Shown here: piece by piece, positions 20,851 through 31,299 of the stretch
How positions within the stretch are numbered: the stretch's first letter is position 1
Layout of the letters: each line of letters starts with the position of its first letter
From: Acholoe squamosa
Lineage: Eukaryota; Annelida; Polychaeta; Phyllodocida; Polynoidae
Direction of reading: 5' to 3'
NCBI GenBank assembly: GCA_949317995.1
Contig: OX439037.1
Coordinates: 53,540,080-53,604,079, forward strand
DNA length: 64,000 nucleotides
Program-made: the position numbers and the translations under genes
The notes under the pieces: generated by a model
What the model was told of the DNA's origin: nothing
The model's database searches: none
Seen by the model: the letters and a program-made list of their open reading frames with translations, nothing else

Positions 20851-21032
20851 GGGCTTCCCTAGCCCACTTAAAAGGGTCTGCTTCTCATCTTTCCTATCCC
20901 CTCAGGATGTGTGTGGTGCACATATGCGCGGGCACTGACACATTCCTCTGAAATTGCGTAATGTCGTTCTCGCCATGAATATGACCTTAGCTGTCGAAAT
21001 GGCGTTAAACATCTATTACTCACTCACTCACT
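20851..21032 (+). mobile_element. Full-length copy of the (ACTC)n-tailed retroposon, inside the minisatellite
   Basis: It begins GGGCTTCCCTAGCCCACTTA, contains GTGTGGTGCACATATGCGCG and ends GCGTTAAACATC plus an ACTC tail. The 13-bp flank CCACACCCATCTC occurs at 20838-20850 and again at 21033-21045, a perfect target duplication made from one minisatellite unit. The length (182 bp) and 5' end agree with the copy at 29535-29715. No clear pol III A or B box was found. Confidence 0.8.
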
Positions 21033-21153
21033 CCACACCCATCTCCCTCTGTGTCCACACACACCTCCCTCTGTGTCCACACCCACCTCTCTCTATGTCA
21101 ACACCCAGTTCCCTCTGTGGTCACACCCACTTCCCTCTGCGTTTACACCCACC
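21033..21153. repeat. 22-bp minisatellite, segment 2
   Basis: Same units and orientation as segment 1, cut off on the right by the TA at which FB-2 begins. Confidence 0.8.
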
Positions 21154-21837
21154 TACAGTGGCCCACAAGGGTCAAATTGAAGTTGAAGTAAAGAGTTGAC
21201 TTTCACAAAAAAGTTAGAGTCCAAAACCAATATTAATGTTCAAAGTTAATTTCATTTCATTGCTGTCAAACTGTCAAGATGTCAACTCATGAAAACCAAC
21301 TTGTGACAGGTATCTTTTAGCATTGCATGGTGCACTCTATGTCTTTCTATATGAACAAAGTTTATACCAGCAACTACTGGGTAGCTATCGGTTCCCTGAC
21401 ATAATAACTGATGGTTCCACACCAAGTAGTTGGTGGTTCCAGCATCCTGTAACTGGTGGTTCCCACCCACTGTAACTGCGGTTCCACACCTATCCGCTAC
21501 TGGCACTGGATCCCATACCAAGTAGCTGCTGGTTCCCACACCCAGCACTTGGTGGTTCCCATGCACATTAGTTGCTGTTTCCTGTACCAAGTACATGCTG
21601 GTTCCCACATCCAGTAGCTGCTGGTTCCCATATAAAATGGTTCCTAACCCAAGTAGCTGCTGGATCCCACACCCTTGCTGGTTCTTGCACCCAGTACCTG
21701 CTGGCTTCCACATAGACTAGCTGGTAGTGGTTCCCACATCCATTAGGTGCTGGTTCCTGCACCCACTTCCTGCTGGTTCCCAAATAGAGTGCCTGCTGGT
21801 TCCTACATCAGGTAATTACGAGTTCTTAAAAGAGTAG

Positions 21838-22700
21838 CTGTCAAAATAAGTCAATTGGGTCAGGATAGGTCAAATTAGGTCAATTAATATGTTGAAAATA
21901 GGTCATATTGGTCAAAAGTATGTCTATTCGGGTAGCATAGGTCAAATTATGTCAAATATGGTGAAAATAGGCCAAATTGGTCAAAAGCAGGTCAATTAGG
22001 GTAGGATAGGACAAATTAGCGTAAATATGGTGAAAATAGGTCAAATTGGTCAAAAGTAGGTCAATAAGGTCAGGATAGGTGAAATTAAGTCAAATAGGGT
22101 GAAATTAGGTCTAATTGATAAAAAGTAGGTCAATAAGGGTAGGATAGGTCAAATTAGGTCAAATATGCTGGAAAAATATGGCAAATTGGTGAAAAGCAGG
22201 TCAAATAGGGTAGGATAGGATAAATTAGAGTAAATATGGGGAAATTAGGTCAAATTGGTCAAAAGTAGATAAATAATGTCAGGATAGTTGAAATTAAGTC
22301 AAATAGGGTGAAAATAGGTCTTATTGGTAAAAATTAGGTCAATAAGGGTAGGATAGGTCAAATTAGGTCAAATATGGTGGAAGCCACTGGATAAGGTCAA
22401 AGTAAATCAAATTAGGTCAAACATGGTGAAAACAGGTCAAATTGGTCAAAATAGGTCAATTAGGTCAGGATGGGTCAATTAAGGTCATATATAGTGAAAA
22501 CAGGTCATATTGATCAAAAGTAGGTCAATTAGGTCCAATAAGGTCAGGATAGATCAAATATGGTTGAAATAGATCAAATTGGTCAAAAGTAGGTCAATTT
22601 TGTCAAAATGTAGGGTATGATAGGTGAAGTAAGGTCAAATATGCTGGAAATAGGTAAAAGTAGGTCATTTAGGTCAAATTATGTCAAAATTTGTCAGAAT
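21838..22700. repeat. AGGTCAAATTGGTCAAAAGT array (plus orientation)
   Basis: Dozens of AGGTCA hexamers, alternating with AAATTGGTCAAAA spacers in units of roughly 10-12 bp nested in ~60-bp higher-order units. AGGTCA is the nuclear-receptor half-site. Confidence 0.75.
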
Positions 22701-22704
22701 AAGG

Positions 22705-24075
22705 TCGACTTTAACTATTTTTGACCAATCTGACCTACTTTGACTATATTTGACCTAATATGACCTATTCTAACCTACTTTGACCTAATCGTGCTACTTT
22801 TGACTGATTTGACCTATTTTAAGATATTTGACCTAATTTGAACTATCCTTACCTAATTGACCTTCTTTTGAACAATTTGACCTATTTTCACCATTATTTG
22901 ACCTAATTTGACCTATCTTAGCCTTATTTGACCTACTGACCTACCTTTGACCAATTTGACCTACTTTTACCATATTTGACCTGATTTAACCTCCTTGACC
23001 CACCTTTAACCAAATTGACTTATTTTCGCCATATTTGACCTACCTTAGCCTACTTTGACATACTGGACCTACTTTTGACCAATTTTACCTGTTTTAACAC
23101 AAAATTTGAACTTATTTTACCTATCTTAACCTACTTTGACCTAATTGACCTACTTTTGACCAATTTGACCTACTTTTACCATATTTGACCTGATTTCACC
23201 TCATCGGCCTACCTTTTACCAATTTGACATATTTTTGCTATATTTGACCTATCCTTAGGTCACAAATCATAGAAAATGTGCATATGGGGCCTTACATGTC
23301 ATTCGCCCAGACATGTGCCCAGAAAAAGAATTCTAATAAGTATGCTTCTTTTACAATAGCAAGGACACATCTGACATAAATGATAATGTGATTTTCTGAA
23401 TCTACAGGTCAGATTAGTCTGGACCTGAGATTTTCATGGAGGTATGAAGATTGTTTCTGTAGGAAATTAGGCCCTCAACATTGATTGTAACTCAAATGTC
23501 ATTCTCCCAGACACAATTTCGCCCAGACAATTTTGTTCATTTTGGGCACATTTTACCCCCCTGGAGCCTAAAATATGCATATGGGACCATCAAAACCCAT
23601 ATGTAACATGAAGATCTCATCCAGCCTGACACTTTGAGCCAAAGAAATAGAGGGGAAAACTAAAATTCGAAGAGTAGGGGCTGGAATACCTCCAAATTCG
23701 TCATATGCAAACCTTCTATGATTTTCGACCCTTACCTACTCTGACATAATTCGACCTCAATTGACCTACTTTTGACGATTTGACTTATTTGAACCCACTT
23801 GGACCTAATTTTGACCAATGTGATCTATTCTTACCACCGTTGACCTAATTTGATAGAATTTGACCTGATTGACCCATTTTCAACCAACTTGACATAATTT
23901 ATCCTAGTCTGACCTAATTTCATTCAATTTTACCTACTTGGAACCAATTTGACCTATTTCGACAAATTTTAACTATCTTTACTGCTTATGACCTAGTTTC
24001 ACGCAACTTTTCCAATTTGCCCATTTTTGACTTATATGACCTTTTTCATCCAGAATTTATCCAGATCACTCTTTT
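22705..24075. repeat. TGACCTATTTTGACC array (reverse orientation), interrupted at 23270-23735
   Basis: Complement of the preceding array. The 23270-23735 interruption is unique-looking sequence with ATCATAGAAAATGTGCATAT at one side and TATGCAAACCTTCTATGATT at the other, themselves inverted, so it may be a separate small insertion. Confidence 0.7.
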
Positions 24076-24368
24076 GCTACTAGGTATGGGAACTGGTAGC
24101 TACTCTATATCGGAACCATCAGTTATTATGTGAGGGAACCAATAGCTACCCAGTAGTTGCTGGTATAGACATATAGAAAGACATAGAGTGTACCATGCAA
24201 AGCCAAAAGATACCTGTCACAAGTGGGTTTGCATTCATGAGTTGACACCTTGACAGCTTGACAGCAATGAAATGAAATTGACTTTGAACATTGATTTTGC
24301 GTTTGGACTTTTTTTGTGAAAGTCAACTCTTTGCTCCAACTTCAATTTGACCCTTGTGGGCCACAGTA

Positions 24369-25165
24369 CCCATCTCCTTCTGTGTCCACACCCATCTCCC
24401 TCTATGTCCACACCCATTTTCCTCTGTGTCTACACCCACCTCCCTCTGTATCCACACCCATCTCCCTCTGTGTCCACACCTGCCTTCCCTCTATCTTCCT
24501 ACCCATCCCCACTATGTCCACACCCAAAGCTCTCTGTGTCCACACCCACCTCCCTCTGTGTCCACTCTCATGTCCCTCTATGTTCACACCCACCTCCCTG
24601 TATGTTCACACCCACCTCCCTCTATGTCCACACCCACCTCCTTCTATGTCCACACCCACTTACTTCTTTGTCCACACTCACTTACCTCTTTGTCCACAAC
24701 CACTGACCTCTTTGTTCACACACACCTCACTCTTTGTACACACCAAACTCCCTCTATGTCAACACCCACCTCCCTCTATGTCCACACCCACCTCCTTCTG
24801 TGTCCACACCAACCTCCCTCATTATCCACACCCACCTCCCTCTATGTCAACACTCAATTCCCTCTTTGTTCACACCCACCTCCCTCTGTGTTTACACCCA
24901 CCTCCCTCTGGGTCCACACCCACCTCCCTCTATGTCCACACCCGCCCTCCCTTTGGGTCTACCCAAATCCCTCTATGTCGACATCCAAATCCCTCTCTAT
25001 CCACACCCACCTCCCTCCGTGTCCACACCCACCTCCCTCTATCTTCCTACACATCCCCATTATGTCCACAACCACCTCCCTCAGTGTCCACACCCACCTC
25101 CCCCTGTGTCCACTCTCACCTCCCTCTATGTCCACACCCAGCTCCCTCTACGTCCACACCTACCT
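24369..25165. repeat. 22-bp minisatellite, segment 3
   Basis: About thirty-six units of TCCACACCCACCTCCCTCTA plus two bases, in the same orientation as segments 1 and 2. Plus-strand frames of 119-309 codons and minus-strand frames across it are repeat artefacts because 22-bp units cycle through all frames without stops. Confidence 0.85.
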
Positions 25166-25169
25166 CCTT

Positions 25170-26121
25170 CTGTTTGGTTTGGCATAACCTAGTGAGTAAT
25201 GGATATACCATTTGTCTTTATAGGTGCATGAAGTTGAACCAATGAAGACCTGGAGGCAACATCCTACTAAGTGGTTCAAGAGGACAACACGTTCTACTCC
25301 ATATGATTTTTTCAAAATTTTCAAAGGTTCTCTAAAATTGTTATTTGACATGTATGCACATATTTGCCAATGATTTTTTCTGATATCCCAAGCAGGAAAT
25401 AAACATTTCTAACACCCACCAGTGAAAACCCAGCAAAGAATAATTGCTTTTTCAGTGACCATGATCACTGAATGGTTGATAGTATGGAGAAACAATGAAT
25501 TTCTACAACATGCTTGGCAAAGTCCTAGATTTTTTTTTGGTTTTTGTGGCCCATAGCCTTTAACCATTACAGCTATGTAATAATGCTATCCGTAGTATCA
25601 AGCACATCTAACAAACTGTGAACAGGTCAGCTTGACTCGTACACCTGGCCTTCAGAACTGGTCATGTGACCATAGCACTGAGACACACACAGAGGACCTG
25701 CCCTCCCCCCACTTGGCCCTTCATAGGATGTGTTACAGTTACTGATTGTTAATATTTATGGGTCTTTTCGGGCAAACAAACCAATGCATTAAGTTGACCT
25801 TTGGGTAAGATGACTAGGATGCACTTACCTGAAAACTATACACACATTGCAATTAGATCTTAATCTCTTGTTGTACATGTTAAATCATGTAATTTACATA
25901 CCAATCATTCCATATAGTCATCTAACAATATCCTATCTAATATATTCTAATATATTGAGGAGCTTCTACTCATAGTGTAGTCACCTAACCATGTGTTGCC
26001 AATGTCTACCTGCAGCTAACCACCCTGTGACATCCCAGAGGCCTAACTGTAACACACCCTAATGGTCACGACTTTGACAGCTCTCATACCCCCTCCTCCA
26101 CAGTAGGGCCGCACACACCTC
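25170..26121. other. Low-repeat stretch
   Basis: No gene, RNA or clear repeat is supported. It is AT-rich with short TATATTCTAATAT-type runs near 25940. Confidence 0.4.
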
Positions 26122-26823
26122 TTAACCCTTCAAGGGCCTCTGATGCATTAATGCATCATGTCCATTGGACATCATGATGCACCAATGTATGAAGTGCATA
26201 TTAGGAGTTCAAAGTGACATGGCATTGGTTAATTAGAGTCTTAGAATGGAAAACAAGCAAGTCATTCCCATATTAGGAGCCCAGTCACATAGTATTGTTA
26301 TATTTGGAGCAGTTACTGCTACAAATACACATGTTGCAGACTGGTAATACCTACACAGCTGTTGTTCTGTTTACTGGTGTCTATTTTTACACATTCCATG
26401 TCACTTCAGGTACATACAGAGTGATTGGTGGTTTTGGGTTTTAGGTATTTAACACAAGGCGATCCTGGATAGTCATTGGTAGGTGTCACACACTGCTATT
26501 TTACAGGCTGGGTTTATATGTATACATATTTATTTTAGTAATTGTTAATGTGGGTTAGAGTTTTAGCACAAGGTGATCCTGGACAGTCAGCAGTACCGGG
26601 GTAGGCATCGCACACTGCTATGTACAGGCTGGTTCTATATTTTAGTGGTTGGTAAGGTGGGATTAGAGTCTGCATGCTCTCCAACACTTAATTGGAGCAT
26701 TATGCCGACCCTTTTGCAGTGTGTGTATCAACTCATATGGTCGTCATGATGCATGAATGTAGCATCATGATGACCGATGGGCATGATGCATTAATGCATT
26801 AGTGGTCCTTCAAGGGGTGTAAT
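26122..26823. mobile_element. ~700-bp TIR element of the ATGCATTAATGCAT family
   Basis: The left end ACCCTTCAAGGGCCTCTGAT continues into GCATTAATGCATCATG; the right end has CATGATGCATTAATGCATTA then GTGGTCCTTCAAGGGGT. The interior holds two copies of a ~110-bp unit (ACACAAGGCGATCCTGGATA and CACAAGGTGATCCTGGACAG, both leading to ACTGCTATKTACAGGCTG). No ORF of note. Confidence 0.55.
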
Positions 26824-27235
26824 GGTTGGTGAGTTGGGATGTAGTTGTTCAGGTTGGTGAGTTGATGCATTTGATGCATGGCCATCAAAATTTATATGAT
26901 GCCAAACTATAGTCCATCCCTGATTACTTGTCACTTGTACATATAATAACTGCAACCTATAGTCTAGACTGAACACATGTAAACATTTCCCTTAGACTAT
27001 GGGCAGAAGGAGGGGTCAGCTAGTGCTGGAGGAATGGATAGGCTTGTAGCTTACTGCTGGTGGGGGACCCATTCATATTTTTGAGATACAGAACCTTTAA
27101 TATTATATAGGATTATGCAGTAATTTGTCACATTATTCCCCATATTCATATCCAAAAGTTGACAGATTTTTTCATAACTTCCTGAGCACCTAGATTATAA
27201 GCATATCTTTGTAATGAATACAGTATCAACATATA

Positions 27236-27910
27236 GTCCAAGTGGTAACACATTTGACTCTATATCAAGAGATCTTGGGTTCTATTTTATGCCAGGGAAT
27301 GTAAGAACATCTGTGAGCCAGCAAGCAGAAATGAGGGTTCCTGCAGGATTAAGTACCTGTTTTAGCCACCAGGGGGCACTACTATGGGCTAGAATAGGAA
27401 AAATATGCCTAAAACTGCTATAGGCTACTTTTTTTATGGACAATCCAATGATTTTTTATAAAACATTCTATTTTTGGGGGAAAGGGTCCATATTTGGCAT
27501 TAAAAAGAATGTTTTTGGGCCAAAATAGGCATTTTTGTTGATTTCTGTTGCCATGGAAACACTATTTTCATTCTAAATAAGAAAATCGATGATCCCATTT
27601 GAAGGAACATTTCATAAGGTCCACTATGGTGTAAACAGAATGAAAATACCATTTCTACATCGAAAGTTATGGGCAAAATAATGAAAATTTATGCTTATTT
27701 AGCTAATTAGCATAAATTATGCTAATTACAGATGTATCTCATGACCAATGGGACTTAAGGCTTATTGACATTCACAAAATGGTCATACCTACCCATATTT
27801 AGCAAGCCATTCCTCCAAAACTAGCAGGAGTATCTTCTCATGCAATATATCACTGTAAAGCTAGTGATCTGAATTTTAAAGTTGACTTCTAGTATGAAGC
27901 ACCCTTTCTC
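27236..27910 (+). repeat. Dispersed ~600-bp repeat (family R600) with a tRNA-like head
   Basis: The head AGTCCAAGTGGTAACACA and, about 40 bp on, GATCTTGGGTTCTA resemble A- and B-box regions. From GTGAGCCAGCAAGCAG to about 27910 the sequence matches the reverse complement of 62725-63310 (for example TTAGCCACCAGGGGGCACTA and AGCATAAATTATGCTAATTA). No ORF. Probably a long SINE-like or MITE-like family. Confidence 0.55.
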
Positions 27911-27919
27911 TTTGCCTCT

Positions 27920-29454
27920 ACACATCTATACAAATATTTTGGGAACATTTCAATTTTTTTTTTTAATTTGGCTACCATAAAACGTTGTTTAATGTTTGTC
28001 AACATTTTTTCATCATCCAATTGATGTTTCTGGGACAAACCCCCTCTCTATCAAACGGTTTTTACTAATCCTGTTATTAAGCTGTACTATCATAGAATGT
28101 GTTTGTCTGAAATATAGACAGATAGCAACCCCTCTTTTCCCTCTCCTGCAAAACTTGAAATATGCAGATACAACCTTGAGGCAACTACATATGGATGAAA
28201 ATCAATATGAAAAGCAAATGCTGTCATTCACTGTTAGTATCAAAGACACACGAAAACAATCTATTATCCAATAATTTGTAATACACTAATGATGATTATT
28301 ATATAGAAGTCATTCTACCCTTCTACCCAATTTACAAATTGATATTCATGTAGTAGATTAGTTTGTTATCATTCCATAATAAAACTGATTTAAAATAAAA
28401 CTTTCCCAAAAATATTATTTAGATGACTTGTTTTAAGATAAGTGAAATTTTTCATCAGTGGTCTCATGCATCGGTCATTTGAATTTGTGTAGAAAAGTAA
28501 TTTTTGTTTAATTTAAATTTATTTTGAAAACTTTGCAAATTTTAAGGGGCCCAGATAAACTTGCTTTATAATTGAGGCTGGTGCCCCTTTTCCTATGCCC
28601 CTGATTCATGTTCCACTTGAAATAACTACTACCCACACATTCACTTTAACTCACGGGCATGTACTTTTGTTTTCTTTATGCAGGTAGTCAATTGCAACAC
28701 AGGAGCTTGATGAAATCTGCTAGATAGCACATATTAAGAGAGGTACTCCAGAGAAGAGGGCTGGCTGAAAAACAGCACAGTGGTGCCACCCATATGATAT
28801 TTTTATTGCTGTCATAGATGTTCTGTCAGAAATAAGACACATTAAGTATGGCTATTTAGGGAAACCAAACTTTGAGAGGCTTGCATTGTTGATTCCTGGA
28901 TTCATCATGCCTTTTTTGGTAGATTTGAATAAAAAGATTCAGACATACAGTCTTGAATTCTAAACAAAAGAAAATGTAGCTACAATACCCTGTCTATAAG
29001 GTGCACCCCACATTTAAGGCACACCCAGACCTTTGTAATATGATAAAAGGATATGTAAATGTTGTATATTTTATTCTAATCAATGGATCTTCAAAATTCA
29101 AGAACCAATAGCCATCCCAGTGCTTCCTTCATCCACCTTTACCACTGAATGTGGATGGGGGAATATTGCAGAGACTTTGGGGGAAAATTTACTCCCAGAG
29201 AGAAAATGTACTCCCAGTTTTGCTGCATCTAGAAGATGCACCAAAGGGCAATTCTTGCATATAAGACATGCCATATACATGGTGTATTACAGTATAATAT
29301 TGCAAAGGCATTTTATGCTATGTTCCTGCCCCCTGGTGGCCAAGACTAGAATTTCAAATCCTCTATGTAAGAATGTATGGTAGTAATAGCAGTGTAGATG
29401 TAAGGGTAAATGGTTTTCCATGTTAAAAATCAATTATCAAATTGAGATCACACC
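27920..29454. other. Low-repeat, AT-rich stretch
   Basis: No gene is supported. The frame at 27996-28274 has a hydrophobic run (FLLILLLSC) but no family signature. Around 28983-29300, ACCCTGTCTATAAGGTGCAC and GCATATAAGACATGCCATAT hint at an old TATAAGG-type TIR element. Confidence 0.4.
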
Positions 29455-29890
29455 TTTCAGTGTTATATTGCGTAAGAAAATACTCCTGATAGTTTGAGAG
29501 AAATAGCTTGCTAGATATGAACCCATGAGTATTTGGGCTTCCCTAGCCCACTTAAAAGGGTCTATTTCTCCTCTTTTCTATCCCCTCAGGATGTGTGTGG
29601 TGCACATATGCGCGGGCACCAACACATTCCCCTGTGAAATTGTGTAAGTAGTTTTCGCCATGAATATGACCTTAGCTGTCGAAATGGCGTTAAACATCTA
29701 TTACTCACTCACTCACCCATGAGTATTTATAACCATATTCCCAATCTCAATATGTTCTAGCTCTATTTGGCCTTGAAATACATCCATTTATTTCATTATA
29801 ACTTCTGGTGTAAGAATGGTATGTTCTTTCTGCCTTCACCACAGTAAACCATGGAACTTTCCCACAAATGGGTTCCTTGATTTTCTTTTG
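29455..29890 (-). repeat. Third R600 copy, split by a retroposon
   Basis: The left part (GAAAATACTCCTGATAGTTT, GCTTGCTAGATATGAACCC) and the right part (after 29730, with ATGGTATGTTCTTTCTGC and CAGTAAACCATGGAAC) match the 62725-63310 copy in the same orientation. The 181-bp retroposon at 29535-29715 separates them. Confidence 0.5.
29535..29715 (+). mobile_element. Full-length copy of the (ACTC)n-tailed retroposon
   Basis: Starts GGGCTTCCCTAGCCCACTTA and ends GCGTTAAACATCTATT plus ACTC repeats. CCCATGAGTATTT precedes (29522-29534) and follows (29716-29728), a perfect 13-bp target duplication. It shares its 5' end with 20851-21032, so that end is the true element start. Confidence 0.8.
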
Positions 29891-30179
29891 CTCCTTTGTG
29901 CTCCCTTGTACTCCCTTGTGGCAAAATTAGGAAATAAATCTAGCACGGGCTAGGCACCAATCCTGTTTACCTGTTCGAGACTATATGTGTGATGAAAAAC
30001 CTGAATATTTTCATTGCGGTGGAGCTTACTCTATTCAATATGCTGATGCTGGTTTTTTAAGGTAGATGGCTGTAATGCCAATCATGTTCTCTGTGCAGGT
30101 TTCTGCACATGTGTACTTCTCTATGGCTAGTGAACGACTATACAAAATCATAGCAGGCCCATGAAGCTGAGGTGAACTC

Positions 30180-30246
30180 TCAATCTTCTGTGTCTACACC
30201 AGGCACACTAACTAGTTGGGCCACAAAGCCAGCTGGCTGTGTGGGG
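30180..30246 (-). repeat. tRNA-like fragment
   Basis: On the minus strand GGCTTTGTGGCCCAACTAGT followed about 30 bp later by GAGAGTTCACCTC resembles a tRNA-derived SINE head. No cloverleaf or terminator is convincing. Confidence 0.3.
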
Positions 30247-30869
30247 GGTTTATGAGCAGTATTTAGCCTGCATGATGTAATTCTATTATTTTCAGGAGAT
30301 TTTCAATGTGGGAAAATGATTCAAAAGTGCATGGGATCACATGATGGTAATAGATTTTCTGGGTGCAGAAAAGTGATGAAAATATTCTTGGAAAGTAAGA
30401 CAAAATATTAGCTACTCTTTAATGAGATTCCATGCAAATTATGGCAAAACACTGTATAACCCTATGGTAGATTCATAGATAAATATCTCATAAACTAGCA
30501 TGGGACCCTATGCTACTTTATAAGACTGCTTTCTTTGTACTATAAAAAGAGAAAGTAATTACAAACGTGGTGAAAATCTGGCGAAAATTTAGCCTATGGG
30601 CGCCATCCACCTTCCCCATTTATTGCCCCCATTCTAGATGTATTTATTATCCAAATAAAGGCTCAAATCAAAATATAAGTCAATGTGTCTAGTTTTGTGT
30701 GAATCTCTATATTCCTCAGAATCTATCAATCGAAATGATGGCATTTCAAGGCTAGATCTACATCAAAGACAAATACAATGAGGAAAGTCTCATCATAGGA
30801 ATACAAACTATCAATTTCAAATCTTAAATTGAGGTTAGAAGTGGGGGTTATTTGCAAAAGTATTTTCAG

Positions 30870-31030
30870 TATTCCCGTGATATCATGTGAATTTACTGTC
30901 ATTTCACGTGATCCCGTGATATCACGTGAATTTCTGCTCACAGAATCCCGTGAATTCACGTGTAAAATTCACGGGAGTTCACGGGAACGACACCAGTTCA
31001 ACACGTGATTTTACTGGTGAATTCACGTGA
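30870..31030. repeat. Cluster of CACGTG palindromes
   Basis: Five CACGTG hexamers at 30905, 30923, 30957, 31002 and 31024, within TTCACGTGAA, CCCGTGATATCACGTGAA and TTCACGGG contexts. The stretch is a short run of palindromic units and could be a small mobile-element interior. CACGTG is also the E-box bound by Myc/Max/USF-type bHLH factors. Confidence 0.6.
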
Positions 31031-31223
31031 AATTGTTTCAAGGGTGCTGTGGGGCTGCTGTATACACTCATTTCACTAGGCTAGTACACTTCCTATCCAC
31101 TAGGGGCCGCAGTGTGTCTGGGGGGGGGGGGGGCAAGCCTGGTCTACACCCTCAGGCTCCCATAGGCTTACTATAGGAGAAATGACACCTCTCACACTCA
31201 GGCCATTTTGCCCGAGAAGATAC

Positions 31224-31293
31224 GTGGATCAACACGGTAAAAGGTATGCCCACGCACCCCCTCACGGGCGTACCTTTTACCGTGTTGTTCCAC
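31224..31293. repeat. 70-bp hairpin
   Basis: Two 28-bp arms (GTGGATCAACACGGTAAAAG onward, and its complement) differ at two positions and enclose a 14-base loop. It could be a tiny MITE or a transcribed stem-loop. The ORF on the minus strand merely runs through it. Confidence 0.7.
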
Positions 31294-31299
31294 ATTATT

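Larger units (their letters stand above)
21156..24366. mobile_element. FB-2: 3.2-kb foldback element inserted in the 22-bp minisatellite
   Basis: Ends are CAGTGGCCCACAAGGGTCAA and its complement with one mismatch, flanked by TA on both sides (21154-21155 and 24367-24368). The inverted arms extend about 275 bp (to ~21430 and from ~24085). Inside lie a TGGTTCCCACAYCCAGTAGC-type array (about 21410-21835) and GGTCA/TGACC arrays that switch strand near 22705. The CAGTG start and TA flanks suit a Tc1/mariner-type non-autonomous element; this is inference. No transposase is present. Confidence 0.75.

Noticed and set aside
24316..25245. 309-codon plus-strand frame rich in Pro, His and Leu
   Set aside because: It is the 22-bp minisatellite read through; parallel long frames exist in the other two frames.
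27996..28274. 92-codon frame with a hydrophobic segment
   Set aside because: AT-rich region, no family signature, no splice context.
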